Of a stretch of 42,686 nucleotides of DNA, positions 23,835 to 33,144 are shown piece after piece. The stretch lies in assembly GCA_028247315.1 (NCBI GenBank), contig JAOKFZ010000015.1, forward strand, positions 1 to 42,686, in the 5' to 3' direction. The position numbers were made by a program, and so were the translations under genes. Source of the stretch: Bacteroidia bacterium (lineage in GTDB: Bacteria; Bacteroidota; Bacteroidia; NS11-12g; UBA9320). The stretch's first letter is position 1, and every line of letters begins with the position of its first letter. The notes below the pieces were generated by a model, which ran no database searches, was not told the origin of the DNA, and worked only from the letters and a program-made list of their open reading frames with translations.

Positions 23835-25097
23835 ATGACAAACGAGTGGTTATTCCATATTTGCAGAAATGGACTGCGATTACCCTTAGGTATTTATCTT
23901 AGGAAAATACACTTTGAAAACGTACAGAACTTCACTAAAGACGTCCCTGTACTCATTGCGTGTAACCATCCCAACTCATTTTTAGATGGAGTTATTTTTG
24001 AGCACATTTCAGGTAGGCGTGTGTATACACTTGCTCGTGGAGATGCGTTTATGAAACCTGTGGCTAATTATATGCTACGTAGTATGCGTATAATGCCCAT
24101 TTTTAGGGCTACCGATGCAGATACCAAAATCGCTCGAAAGGGAAATGCTGAAACCATGGATGAGTTGTATGAGCGTTTCTCATTGAAACACTGCATACTT
24201 ATTTTTACGGAAGGAATAGCCTATCCAGAGAAAGCACTCAGAAGACTTAAAAAGGGAACGGGCAATATTGCACTAGAAATGCTAAAACGCAGTGACTACA
24301 CTATGGATCTGCACGTAGTGCCAACTGCCCTTAATTATACTGATTTTGGCAAGCAGATGCAGACAGTTCATGTAAGTTACGGTGAGCCCATCCGCTTGCT
24401 AGACTATGTAGATTTGCTGAAGGAAGATGAGAAAGCTTTTATGGATATGGTAACGGAAAAGGTACAAGTCAAATTTGAAAGTGATGTAGTGATTACTAAA
24501 GGAGACTATACCGAAGAGAAAGAGTTTGTACATGATCTGATGGTCAATGAAAACTACAGGCCACTCGTTCATAAGTCTATGCGTCCGTGGAAATTGTCTA
24601 TAGCCAAAGCAAATGCCATGGATGAAGGTCTTGCTACTAAGGTTAAAACATATCAAGCAGGATTAAAAAAGCATAAGGTACTGGATGCCAATATTGGCAG
24701 ACGTTCATTTGATTTCTTATCTACTCTATTGGCCATCTTTACATTCGGCATTAGCTTTCCTGTATACTTGGTTTGGAGTTTGCTTATTGTAGGGGTAAAA
24801 GCTCTTGTCGAGGCCAAGTTCAAAGGCATCGTTTTTAGAGATTCCGTAAAAATTGGATTTGGCATGATTGCAGGCATGTTTCTTACCATCTGTGTCTTTG
24901 TAACACTTTCATTTTGGTTTAGCGGCTCCCTATTATTTCTTACAGGTGTGTTGAGTATCTACGGTGCTATATGTTGGTTTAGAGTAAAGGAATCTTTGCC
25001 TTACCTTAGAAATGAACTGAGATGGTATAGCCTAGCAGATGACATTCGTCAAGATCTAGCAGATCAGCGGGCCAGTATCGTAGCCGACATTAGTTAG
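23835..25097 (+). CDS. Lysophospholipid / glycerol-phosphate acyltransferase (LPLAT, PlsC-type)
   Basis: 420 residues. Acyltransferase blocks: CNHPNSFLDG (H45 and D51, so a HX5D spacing instead of the usual HX4D, as in the NHPNxxxD subfamily), MRIMPIFRATD (block II), FTEGIAYPEKALRRLKKGTGNIA (block III) and VPTALNYTDF (block IV). Two or three hydrophobic helices lie between about 290 and 385, so the protein is membrane anchored. It probably acylates a glycerol-phosphate or lysolipid in phospholipid synthesis. Translationally linked to dnaG by a 2-base gap, an unusual pairing. The exact acceptor is unknown. Confidence 0.88.
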   Translation: MTNEWLFHICRNGLRLPLGIYLRKIHFENVQNFTKDVPVLIACNHPNSFLDGVIFEHISGRRVYTLARGDAFMKPVANYMLRSMRIMPIFRATDADTKIARKGNAETMDELYERFSLKHCILIFTEGIAYPEKALRRLKKGTGNIALEMLKRSDYTMDLHVVPTALNYTDFGKQMQTVHVSYGEPIRLLDYVDLLKEDEKAFMDMVTEKVQVKFESDVVITKGDYTEEKEFVHDLMVNENYRPLVHKSMRPWKLSIAKANAMDEGLATKVKTYQAGLKKHKVLDANIGRRSFDFLSTLLAIFTFGISFPVYLVWSLLIVGVKALVEAKFKGIVFRDSVKIGFGMIAGMFLTICVFVTLSFWFSGSLLFLTGVLSIYGAICWFRVKESLPYLRNELRWYSLADDIRQDLADQRASIVADIS

Positions 25098-25105
25098 GTT
25101 TTTGC

Positions 25106-25136
25106 TAAAAAAAAGCACCCTACTGAGTGGAGTACT
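25106..25136 (-). terminator. Intrinsic terminator of the 25157-27598 gene (also downstream of the acyltransferase)
   Basis: On the minus strand AGTACTCCAC, loop TCA, GTAGGGTGCT followed by about eight T. Two U.G wobbles pair only in this orientation; one C/A mismatch remains. Confidence 0.65.
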
Positions 25137-25156
25137 CTTTTATTCTCAGTAACGGA

Positions 25157-27598
25157 TTAGTGCGTTACAATTACTTTTTTCACACTTACGGCATCACCGT
25201 CTCTTACTTCTAAAAAATAAGTACCAGCTTGCCATGTCGTTGTTGCTATTTGCTTGTCGGATGTTCGGATTATCTCATTCCCTATCGAATTGTAAACAGT
25301 GGTGGTCTCCATATTGCCTTCTATTTGAATGTAATCTGTAGATGGGTTTGGGTATACCTTTATTTCAAATTTTGTTGATTCTTTTACCGAAGCTACAAGA
25401 TTGTTTTTCAAGTCTGCGGTCCATATACCTCTACCGTGTGTGTAGATATATAATTTTCTATCACTGTCTCTCAGCCTTATTTGATCTATTGGTACGTTTG
25501 GAAAACGTGTTTCCTTTTGCCAACTCTGGCCAGCATTGAGCGATGTGTATAGTCCATAGTCTGTTCCTACTAATATATGGTCACTCATATCTGGATCTAC
25601 TTCTACCCAGTTCACTGGTACACTTTCTGGGAGGTTTGCACCTATATCATCGAATATGGCAGAGTCAGAATTCGCATTACGAATTCTCCATATTCTGCTG
25701 TCCGTATCAATATTCACAAATCCACAGTATATCGTTGTTTCATCATTTGGATCTACTTCAATGCAGCCAATAGTACCCCCTAAGAATGATCGATTTGCAG
25801 GTAAGTTCCCAACTTCCCAAATAGGAAGTTCTTCACCGGTGCTTGCTGTTGCCGCGTTATTCACATAGTACAATCTGGAAGCGGTTCCTCCTAAATAAGC
25901 AATTGGGTTCTCGCTGTGGCTCAATCCTACCGAGAATGATTCGCCCAAAACACTATTAGTTAGTGCTATCCACGAATCGCCTTGGTCTGTGGAACGGAAT
26001 ACTCCATTTCTAGTTGGCACATAAATTTGATCGCCATCTCGATTATTTATTTCAAAAGGGTTTATAAACCAAACGCCATCATCTCCACCTACTTCATTGC
26101 GAATAAAGTTGCTAATTCGTTGAGTCCCTGTAGGACTCTGTCTTCTCATATTCAAAAACTGAGAAGAGACGTAGCGTATACCATCATCCTGCTGATTTAC
26201 GGAGCAGAATGCACCATCCCCACCGTTTATATTTGCAAAAGAAGGTATGCCGTTGTTGCTAAACCGTGTGCCGTTGTCTTGAGTTCCACCTATTACGGAG
26301 TTACCAGTTGGGTAGAAATGACCGGCATAAAACTGAGTAATATTCAAGCCATTATTCAAGCTTGTGAAGCTATTCATGTTTATTTTATTGAATCTATTAA
26401 CACCAGCATCATTTCCTACCAAGAACTCATTATCATTTATCCACGTGACCTCGTGGTAGTCGGCATGGGGATCCGCCATAGTTCTCCATGATTGTCCTCC
26501 ATCACTCGAGTATGTAGGATCTACGCATAGGCTAATAACAAAATTGGTGTCTCTTGGTGCTGTAGACAGCTTGAAGCAATACCAAGCTTGAGCATAGCTC
26601 ACATTAGCGGGAGGGTCTGTTAGTCTATTCCAGGTGACACCACCATTGGATGTCTTGTACAAACTGCTGATATCGAAACCATTAGAAGAGGCTAACTGTG
26701 CATACATCACAAGTGGATAGTCTCTTACATAGTCAAAAGATATTCTGCTATAACCAGAAGTGGGCCAGTCGCCACCGTTCATTCGAGTAGCAACCAGTGT
26801 TGTTTCATCTATATCTACTATACCGTAAGCATTTACGGCTATAAGTATGTGTCCATCTTCACGGACTTCTATTTCATGAATACGTGTACTTGTGCTGTAG
26901 ATTCTGGTGAACGTTTGTGCAGCATCTGTACTTCTCCATAAGCCACCTGAGTGTGTTGCCACATAGATGGTACTGTCAAATACAAGGGAATGCTCTACAT
27001 CCCATATACCTGTAAGCGAAGTAGTCATAGTATGTTCTAAGTGTTGGAATGATTTGGCTCCATCTTCAGATTTGAATAATCCTAAACCGCCAAGGTCTGC
27101 AGAGTTGCCAAATGCTTCCCCCGTTCCGTAGTAAAAAAGGTCATTATCAAAAGGACTCTGTGTGATACTGGTGGCAGATAATGTTGGAGCGTAGTCATTT
27201 AATACGTTCCACTCAATTCCTGCATTTTCGCTTATCCATATACCCCCAGACACTCCCGCACAGAGAAACCTGTTTGGGTTATTATAGTCTACCAGTATAG
27301 ATCGGGTACGTCCACCTACATTAAATGGACCTATCTCTTTAATGTTTTCTAAATTGTCCTCTGCTTTTTTATATCGAGTTTTGTTCGTTTGGTCTGCTTT
27401 GTACCATTGCATTGCCAGTCCTTTTGGGATTTCGCCGTTCTCGTCCCCTTTTAGCTCACGAAAGTGCTCAACCCAACCCGGATGTTGCCCTTGACTTTGC
27501 ACATTTACACCTTCAGATTTATTCCATCGCCATATACCAATAGAACTTATCAGTAGTAGAACTACACCTATGCTTAACTTTTTGTTCATCTTACCCAT
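25157..27598 (-). CDS. Large exported BNR/sortilin-like beta-propeller protein with T9SS sorting domain
   Basis: 813 residues. N-terminal signal anchor (MNKKLSIGVVLLLISSIGI; start at 27598 or three codons later). The body is a repeat of glycosidase/sortilin-type blades with Asp-box-like motifs (GIEWNVLNDYA, STDAAQTFTRI, SNGGVTWNRL, SSDGGQSWRTM, STDQGDSWIAL, LNAGQSWQKE), which indicates one or two seven- to ten-bladed propellers. The C-terminal 75 residues (KVYPNPSTDYIQIEG ... GTYFLEVRDGDAVSVKKVIV) are a type A T9SS sorting domain. Such proteins are surface located; many are called glycosyl hydrolases, but no catalytic residues are identifiable here. Last gene of a co-directional run starting with the phosphopantetheinyl transferase. 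Confidence 0.87.
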   Translation of the reverse strand: MGKMNKKLSIGVVLLLISSIGIWRWNKSEGVNVQSQGQHPGWVEHFRELKGDENGEIPKGLAMQWYKADQTNKTRYKKAEDNLENIKEIGPFNVGGRTRSILVDYNNPNRFLCAGVSGGIWISENAGIEWNVLNDYAPTLSATSITQSPFDNDLFYYGTGEAFGNSADLGGLGLFKSEDGAKSFQHLEHTMTTSLTGIWDVEHSLVFDSTIYVATHSGGLWRSTDAAQTFTRIYSTSTRIHEIEVREDGHILIAVNAYGIVDIDETTLVATRMNGGDWPTSGYSRISFDYVRDYPLVMYAQLASSNGFDISSLYKTSNGGVTWNRLTDPPANVSYAQAWYCFKLSTAPRDTNFVISLCVDPTYSSDGGQSWRTMADPHADYHEVTWINDNEFLVGNDAGVNRFNKINMNSFTSLNNGLNITQFYAGHFYPTGNSVIGGTQDNGTRFSNNGIPSFANINGGDGAFCSVNQQDDGIRYVSSQFLNMRRQSPTGTQRISNFIRNEVGGDDGVWFINPFEINNRDGDQIYVPTRNGVFRSTDQGDSWIALTNSVLGESFSVGLSHSENPIAYLGGTASRLYYVNNAATASTGEELPIWEVGNLPANRSFLGGTIGCIEVDPNDETTIYCGFVNIDTDSRIWRIRNANSDSAIFDDIGANLPESVPVNWVEVDPDMSDHILVGTDYGLYTSLNAGQSWQKETRFPNVPIDQIRLRDSDRKLYIYTHGRGIWTADLKNNLVASVKESTKFEIKVYPNPSTDYIQIEGNMETTTVYNSIGNEIIRTSDKQIATTTWQAGTYFLEVRDGDAVSVKKVIVTH

Positions 27599-27608
27599 GA
27601 GTAACGTT

Positions 27609-28664
27609 TTAATCCTTCTTTCTGTTTAGCCCCATACTTTTCAGCATCCAACGAGGCAACGGTTTTAGTGCATCACGCTTGCGGAGATCAAGATACCACC
27701 CTATTTTTTTGAGGATGGCTATTTTGTGTGTCTCTACAAACTCTATAAGTGTGCCGTCTGGATCTTCAATATAGCTGAAGTGTCCTGCCGCCTCTCCCAT
27801 ATCAAATGAGTTAGCACTATCTACGGTAAAAGGGTGTCCAGCGACTTCGCACTCTTCCTGTAGTGCTTTCATTCCTATTACATCGAAGCAAAGGTGAATA
27901 AAACCAAGGTCACCCCAGTATCTCCCTTCGTAAACTTTCCGTCCTTTTTTGTCTAGGTTCTGTACGAGTTCTATTTGCGTTTGACCCAGTAATGGGCTAA
28001 ATCCTCCTTTACGCGGTTTGCTGTGTGTGAGTATAGCTCGTTTAAAATTACTCTTACCACTCTTTTGTGAGTTGAGGTCTGCAAACGTTCCTTCACCCTG
28101 CCACTCTACCTTGTCGTATCCTAAGATAGAGCTGTAAAATGCGATGGATTTTTCAATGTCAGATACCCCAAGTATGGCACCGTATACACCCCCAGTGTTA
28201 TCACCACGGTCTTGAAACCACTCATCTGATTCTATGATTTGAAAAGAATTTCCATATGGATCTTTTACAAAGAAATGCTTTAGTCCGTTTGGTGTTGTTT
28301 CCACTTGGTTAGATACCAAGTAGGTTTTATCAAAATCGGCAAATGCCTTGGATACATCTGGGCTTTTTATCTTACAAATATTAATACCTAGGTCTCCTAG
28401 TTTTGGTTCAAAACTACTAGCCACTGGCGTTCGGCTGGTGTATTGCCATATTTCAAAACCACCACCGCCTTGCATGTTCATAGCGAGTATGGCATGTCTA
28501 TCGTGTGGTTTGCCGCCAGTATAAGGAAGCATGAGCTCTGCTGTAGCAGCTTCTTCAAAAACTGGCACATCCATATTTAAATTTTTACGATACCACGTCC
28601 ATGCCTCGTGAACGTTAGGGATGCCTATCCCCATTTGCTGTATTCCGCTTATTTCTTTTTTCAA
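27609..28664 (-). CDS. VOC-superfamily protein with two tandem glyoxalase-fold domains
   Basis: 351 residues: domain 1 about 6-140 (QMGIGIPNVHEAWTWYRKNLN ... VKDPYGNSFQIIES) and domain 2 about 155-320 (YGAILGVSDIEKSIAFYSSILGYD ... SYIEDPDGTLIEFVETH). Each ends with the D-P-[YD]-G-x3-[EQ] metal-ligand pattern of glyoxalase/bleomycin-resistance/dioxygenase proteins. The second domain has the His/Glu set (IHLCFDV, EDPDGTLIEF) expected for a metal site. Reaction unknown: extradiol dioxygenase, isomerase or binding protein are all possible. A Lys/Arg-rich C-terminal tail (KSMGLNRKKD) follows. It lies 10 bases before the T9SS propeller gene. Confidence 0.85.
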   Translation of the reverse strand: MKKEISGIQQMGIGIPNVHEAWTWYRKNLNMDVPVFEEAATAELMLPYTGGKPHDRHAILAMNMQGGGGFEIWQYTSRTPVASSFEPKLGDLGINICKIKSPDVSKAFADFDKTYLVSNQVETTPNGLKHFFVKDPYGNSFQIIESDEWFQDRGDNTGGVYGAILGVSDIEKSIAFYSSILGYDKVEWQGEGTFADLNSQKSGKSNFKRAILTHSKPRKGGFSPLLGQTQIELVQNLDKKGRKVYEGRYWGDLGFIHLCFDVIGMKALQEECEVAGHPFTVDSANSFDMGEAAGHFSYIEDPDGTLIEFVETHKIAILKKIGWYLDLRKRDALKPLPRWMLKSMGLNRKKD

Positions 28665-28746
28665 GGGTGGCGAAGATACTTTAAGGAGTTTTGGTGGGCA
28701 AATAGAATTTGCTGAATGGACTAGCCGAAGAACTTCAGGAAGACGA

Positions 28747-29232
28747 TTAGTACTTTATGTCCAATGCTTTATACAGATGGCTGAGGGTCCAAGCAGGTCC
28801 AATCATTAAAAACTGTATGTCCTTCACAAAAGAAGGTTTTTTACCTTCATGATTATGCCCAATGAACTGAACAATCCACGCAACAATAAAAATACTAACC
28901 ATTATAACCCACAATGGGACAAAGTTTAGTGTTTCGAGCTGGTGTATTCCCACCAATACCAGAGCAGAAAAAAGGAGCATTCCTATAAAAAGTGTAAAAG
29001 ACAACCTCAGATAGTAGAATAGTCCCAGAACAATAATGACCGAACCAAAGTGTATATAGGGAGCTAAGCCATGGGGTACGAAGCGTTCTAAGACACCGCC
29101 GGTAGGAATGAGCGATAGCAGTCCGATAAGGCTGAAAAATATAGCTGGCACACAAAAGTAGTGGACTATTTTATTGAATTTCGTTTGATGACTTTCACCA
29201 TATTCTGCGAGAAGTGCGTCTATTTTTTTCAT
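28747..29232 (-). CDS. Mpo1-like (DUF962/YGL010w) membrane protein, putative 2-hydroxy fatty acid dioxygenase
   Basis: 161 residues, four hydrophobic helices. The family's conserved His positions are present: EYGESHQTKFNKIVHYFCVPAIF near the start and FIGHNHEGKKPSF near 125-138. In yeast, Mpo1 is an Fe(II)-dependent dioxygenase that shortens 2-hydroxy fatty acids by one carbon during phytosphingosine breakdown. A bacterial enzyme of this kind could act on 2-hydroxy fatty acids of sphingo- or sulphonolipids, which many Bacteroidota make; that role is inference. Gene neighbours are an SDR 30 bases upstream and a VOC protein downstream. Confidence 0.87.
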   Translation of the reverse strand: MKKIDALLAEYGESHQTKFNKIVHYFCVPAIFFSLIGLLSLIPTGGVLERFVPHGLAPYIHFGSVIIVLGLFYYLRLSFTLFIGMLLFSALVLVGIHQLETLNFVPLWVIMVSIFIVAWIVQFIGHNHEGKKPSFVKDIQFLMIGPAWTLSHLYKALDIKY

Positions 29233-29262
29233 TTTGTGTATTTCTAGTGTGCAAATAAAACA

Positions 29263-30036
29263 CTACTTCGCACTCACTCGCTTGGCGATAAATCGAAATA
29301 ACCAAGGAGCGTAGCGTTTGAAATAGATCATCAGCACCTCACTGCCACCAATGTAAATTTCAGTTTTCTTATTTCGAATCCCTTTTAGAATAGCACTCGC
29401 ACACTTCTCAACGGAAACACCATTTTCTTGTCCGGGGTCCATCTCAGCGTGAGCTTCACCAGTGCCGGTAAGGGCGTTTTTACTAATGTCAGTCTTGATC
29501 CTGCCTGGGCATACCACCATTACATGTATATCAGTGTTTTTTAGTTCCAACCCAAGTGCTTCGTACCATCCGTGTAGTGCGTGCTTGCTGGCGGCATAGT
29601 AGGAGCGAAGCGGAAATCCAAATTTTCCTGCAGCACTGCTCATGGCTATGATACTACCCGTATTGCTCTTTTGCATAAGAGGCAATACGGTCTTGGTAAG
29701 GTGTATACTCCCAAAGAAATTTACCTCCATCAGTTTGCGTCCTACCTCATTCTTTGTCTCAGACACCAGTGCTCGTTGACTTACTCCTGCATTATTTATC
29801 AGAATATCTACTTTGCCGAATTTGCTATCTACCTGTTTTACAGCGTTTTGTATAGCAAGCTCGTCTGTCACATCTAGAGGCAGGACATAGCTGCTTTTAA
29901 GGGCTGCTGCTACCTCATTCAATTGACTTTCTTTTCTACCAGAGAGTATGATGGTGTTATTGTCTTTGTTGTAGGCTAAAGCTAATGCTTTCCCTATGCC
30001 ACTTCCTGCTCCTGTTATCCAAATTATAGTGCCCAT
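29263..30036 (-). CDS. Short-chain dehydrogenase/reductase (SDR), DHRS7/KDSR-like
   Basis: 257 residues of classical SDR type: TGAGSGIGKALALAY (cofactor binding), LPLDVTD, LINNAGVSQRAL, MSSAAGKFG (S133/S134), YYAASK (Y147, K151) and VCPGRIKTDIS. The C-terminal third (KKTEIYIGGSEVLMIYFKRYAPWLFRFIAKRV) has a basic, hydrophobic helix that suggests association with a membrane, as in lipid-acting SDRs. Its ATG overlaps the stop of the phosphopantetheinyl transferase gene by one base. Substrate unknown; a ketosphinganine- or fatty-acyl-type substrate would fit the neighbours but is not shown. Confidence 0.9.
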   Translation of the reverse strand: MGTIIWITGAGSGIGKALALAYNKDNNTIILSGRKESQLNEVAAALKSSYVLPLDVTDELAIQNAVKQVDSKFGKVDILINNAGVSQRALVSETKNEVGRKLMEVNFFGSIHLTKTVLPLMQKSNTGSIIAMSSAAGKFGFPLRSYYAASKHALHGWYEALGLELKNTDIHVMVVCPGRIKTDISKNALTGTGEAHAEMDPGQENGVSVEKCASAILKGIRNKKTEIYIGGSEVLMIYFKRYAPWLFRFIAKRVSAK

Positions 30037-30641
30037 TATGCTGTATGCAAGATTAAGTAATTATCAAAGAACGCGTATTCCAAATCTAAGGTACGAGAGT
30101 ATTTGTCTTTGCTTATGTGTCCCACTAGTGTTCCGCTTTCTTCAAGCCTTCGGTGGTCTAGTTTCATATGCTTTTTAAAATCCAAAGACTTGAGTCCGTA
30201 GTGCTTGTACATAGCCTCTTTGGCACACCATATCATATATAGACCGCGTAAGTCATCCGCTAAAAATGCCGATTCATCTTCTCGTACAAACTTGGATTGT
30301 ATTCGCCGAACACGCTCTGTGATTTCTTCCATATCTAGCCCGCAATCTCGCTCTTTGGTATACATGAAACCTGCGTACTCGCCAGCGTGGGTGATACTTA
30401 TCTTATGGTCCTCACTATCAAAGTATGGTTTGCCGTACTCATCTTTTTCTAGTATATCAAAATCGGGACAAACAGTACATGCAAGTACACGTGCAGCTAT
30501 GTTATGTACGCTTAACTTGTCCATATCCAAATTGGCTTGCCAGCTAAGTGGCAATAATGCAGTGAGTTCATCTTTGGACTCAGTGATATGCCAAAGTGCA
30601 ACTTTTCCATTCTTTATATGTTTCTTCGTATGTAATGGCAC
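30036..30641 (-). CDS. 4'-phosphopantetheinyl transferase superfamily protein
   Basis: 201 residues starting at a GTG at 30641; no ATG is available before residue 40. Superfamily motifs are SITHAGEYAGF, GLDMEEITERVRRI (metal-binding D103, E105) and IWCAKEAMYKHYG (E142, K146). It transfers phosphopantetheine from CoA to an acyl or peptidyl carrier protein. The Sfp-like two-half length suggests a broad substrate range or a dedicated carrier protein elsewhere. The start codon region overlaps, head to head, the ATG of the divergent WD40 gene; the probable promoter lies inside that gene. First gene of the SDR-Mpo1-VOC run. Confidence 0.88.
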   Translation of the reverse strand: MPLHTKKHIKNGKVALWHITESKDELTALLPLSWQANLDMDKLSVHNIAARVLACTVCPDFDILEKDEYGKPYFDSEDHKISITHAGEYAGFMYTKERDCGLDMEEITERVRRIQSKFVREDESAFLADDLRGLYMIWCAKEAMYKHYGLKSLDFKKHMKLDHRRLEESGTLVGHISKDKYSRTLDLEYAFFDNYLILHTA

Positions 30642-31534
30642 GTAGACCAGATATTCAGATTACAAAAGTAGCACAATTTGCAGGGCACAAGGATTCTATA
30701 TATGATTTTGTATTGGACAAGGAGACAGAGACGATATACTCTGCTTGTGCAGGAGGTTTTGTAGTGAAATGGGATATACATAACCCAGAGGAGGGCACGA
30801 TGATTCTTCAGGGTGGGGAGGCTTTTTATAGTATTACTAAAATGGGCAATAGCCTAAAAGTAGGAAGCAGAAGCGGTAAGGTATATACGGTAAACCTATC
30901 TTCAAATATGCTGGAAGATACTTCTCAGCTACACGAAGGCGGTATTTTTTTTATTGGTCCCAAGTATAGTGGGGGTGAAGATGGCGTGTTGCTGAGACCC
31001 AAAACAATAGCAGATGCTATTGGTGGCAATTTCAATAAGAATTCAATGTTACTGGCTCTGAGTAGTCTTCGATGTACTGCGGCGTCTGAGACATCACTTT
31101 TTGTAGGTGCGTCTGATAACATTATTTACCAACTAGATAAAAGTACCTACGAGGTGCAGAATACGCTAATGGGACATACCAACTCGGTATTTGCTCTGGC
31201 ACTTATAGACCAAAACACACTGGTAAGTACTGGCAGAGATGCTATAATACGCGTATGGGATATAACCATTGGCAAGGAAGTACACTCCGTTGCTGCACAT
31301 GATTACCAGGCAAAGAGTTTGAGCTACAATGGGACTACGCTACTGAGCAGTAGTATGGATAAAACCATAAAGCTATGGAGTGACAAACTGGACTTGCTTA
31401 AAGTAATAGATATAGAACGATACGGCGGTCATACAAACTGTATCAATAAAGTAGAGTGGATAGACGAAAATATGTTTGTAAGTTGTAGCGATGACCGCAG
31501 TCTGCTGCTTTGGAAAGTAGAAATAATATCCTAA
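30635..31534 (+). CDS. WD40-repeat protein
   Basis: 299 residues from ATG 30635 (MARRPDIQITKVAQFAGHKDSIYDF), with no signal peptide, hence cytosolic. About six or seven blades are visible; clear ones are GHKDSIYDFVL...VVKWD, GHTNSVFALALI...IRVWD, AHDYQAKSLSYN...IKLWS and GHTNCINKVEWI...LLLWK. The blades near 70-150 are degenerate. A scaffold for protein interactions is the only safe role. Its coding start overlaps that of the divergent phosphopantetheinyl transferase by 7 bases, and it is followed 21 bases later by dcd. Confidence 0.88.
   Translation: MARRPDIQITKVAQFAGHKDSIYDFVLDKETETIYSACAGGFVVKWDIHNPEEGTMILQGGEAFYSITKMGNSLKVGSRSGKVYTVNLSSNMLEDTSQLHEGGIFFIGPKYSGGEDGVLLRPKTIADAIGGNFNKNSMLLALSSLRCTAASETSLFVGASDNIIYQLDKSTYEVQNTLMGHTNSVFALALIDQNTLVSTGRDAIIRVWDITIGKEVHSVAAHDYQAKSLSYNGTTLLSSSMDKTIKLWSDKLDLLKVIDIERYGGHTNCINKVEWIDENMFVSCSDDRSLLLWKVEIIS
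30663..30690 (-). promoter_or_regulatory. Probable promoter of the phosphopantetheinyl transferase run, inside the WD40 coding sequence
   Basis: On the minus strand TTG (30690-30688), 17 bases, then TACTTTTG (30670-30663), an exact -7 box 21 bases before the GTG. It lies within codons of the oppositely oriented WD40 gene. Confidence 0.5.
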
Positions 31535-31555
31535 AATTGACCCAAGCAAAAACCA

Positions 31556-32092
31556 ATGATACTTAGCGACACACGAATCTTAGAAGAAATAGATAAGGGA
31601 ACCATCTTAATTGAGCCCTTTCATAGAGAAGACTTAGGTACCAATAGCTATGACGTACATTTGGGTAAGCACCTTGCGTGCTATACCAATAGAGTGCTGG
31701 ATGCTCGTGAGCACAACAAGATTGAGCATTTTGAGATTCCTATTGAAGGTTTTGAACTACAGCCTGGAGTACTGTATCTTGGTGTTACTGAGGAGTACAC
31801 AGAGACGCATGCACACATTCCTTTTTTAGAGGGAAAGAGTAGCACAGGACGATTGGGTATAGACATACACGCTACCGCTGGTAAGGGTGATGTTGGATTT
31901 TGCAATACGTGGACACTAGAGATAAGTGTAACACAACCCGTGCGTGTATACAAAGGTATGCCAATAGGCCAACTCATCTATTTCGTAGTAGAAGGAGTAG
32001 TAGAGGTAATGTACAATAAGAAGAAAAACGCTAAATATAACAAGCGTACCATCAAGCCTGTAGAGAGCATGATGTGGAAGAATAAGTTTTAG
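31556..32092 (+). CDS. dcd: dCTP deaminase
   Basis: 178 residues, the usual size. Motifs: MILSDTRILEEIDKG, GTNSYDVHLG, LGVTEEYTET, LEGKSSTGRLGIDIHATAGKGDVGF (Ser/Arg substrate loop), TLEISV with the catalytic Glu, and YKGMPIGQLIYF. Converts dCTP to dUTP for thymidylate synthesis; a bifunctional dCTP deaminase/dUTPase cannot be excluded but the motifs fit the monofunctional type. Probably co-transcribed with the WD40 gene. No clear terminator follows. Confidence 0.95.
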   Translation: MILSDTRILEEIDKGTILIEPFHREDLGTNSYDVHLGKHLACYTNRVLDAREHNKIEHFEIPIEGFELQPGVLYLGVTEEYTETHAHIPFLEGKSSTGRLGIDIHATAGKGDVGFCNTWTLEISVTQPVRVYKGMPIGQLIYFVVEGVVEVMYNKKKNAKYNKRTIKPVESMMWKNKF

Positions 32093-32254
32093 GCTTGCTC
32101 ACTATGTTCTTGTCTAGAATGAATATCCTAGTGTAGTTCCAGCCCAAATTTATCGTCGGTAGCTTCAAGGTGTCGTGCACACAATGAATTTGACAGACAC
32201 CAAGGTGGAACAGAGATTCGGAGTAATAAGGTCTTTAAAGAAAAGAGCTGTTGT

Positions 32255-33049
<795 letters not shown>

Positions 33050-33057
33050 TCAAGGGT

Positions 33058-33089
33058 CAAAGTTAATCTGAAAATGGATAGTTTGGCAA
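33058..33089 (-). promoter_or_regulatory. Probable pyrH promoter
   Basis: On the minus strand TTG (33089-33087), 21 bases, TAACTTTG (33065-33058). The -33 part abuts the tsf terminator. Confidence 0.5.
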
Positions 33090-33091
33090 TA

Positions 33092-33125
33092 AAAAAAGTC
33101 CCTCGCTGGGCGAGAGACTTTTTGG
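33092..33125 (-). terminator. Intrinsic terminator after tsf
   Basis: On the minus strand AAAAAGTC-T-CTCGC, loop CCA, GCGAG-G-GACTTTTTTT: a 14-bp stem with one U.G wobble that pairs only in the sense strand. Confidence 0.85.
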
Positions 33126-33144
33126 AATTATTTTTTTTAGTAGC

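Noticed and set aside
25982-26491. 169-codon open frame on the plus strand inside the exported propeller gene
   Set aside because: Antisense shadow of a well-supported protein; Cys/Ile/Tyr-rich with no signal, domain or upstream promoter box.
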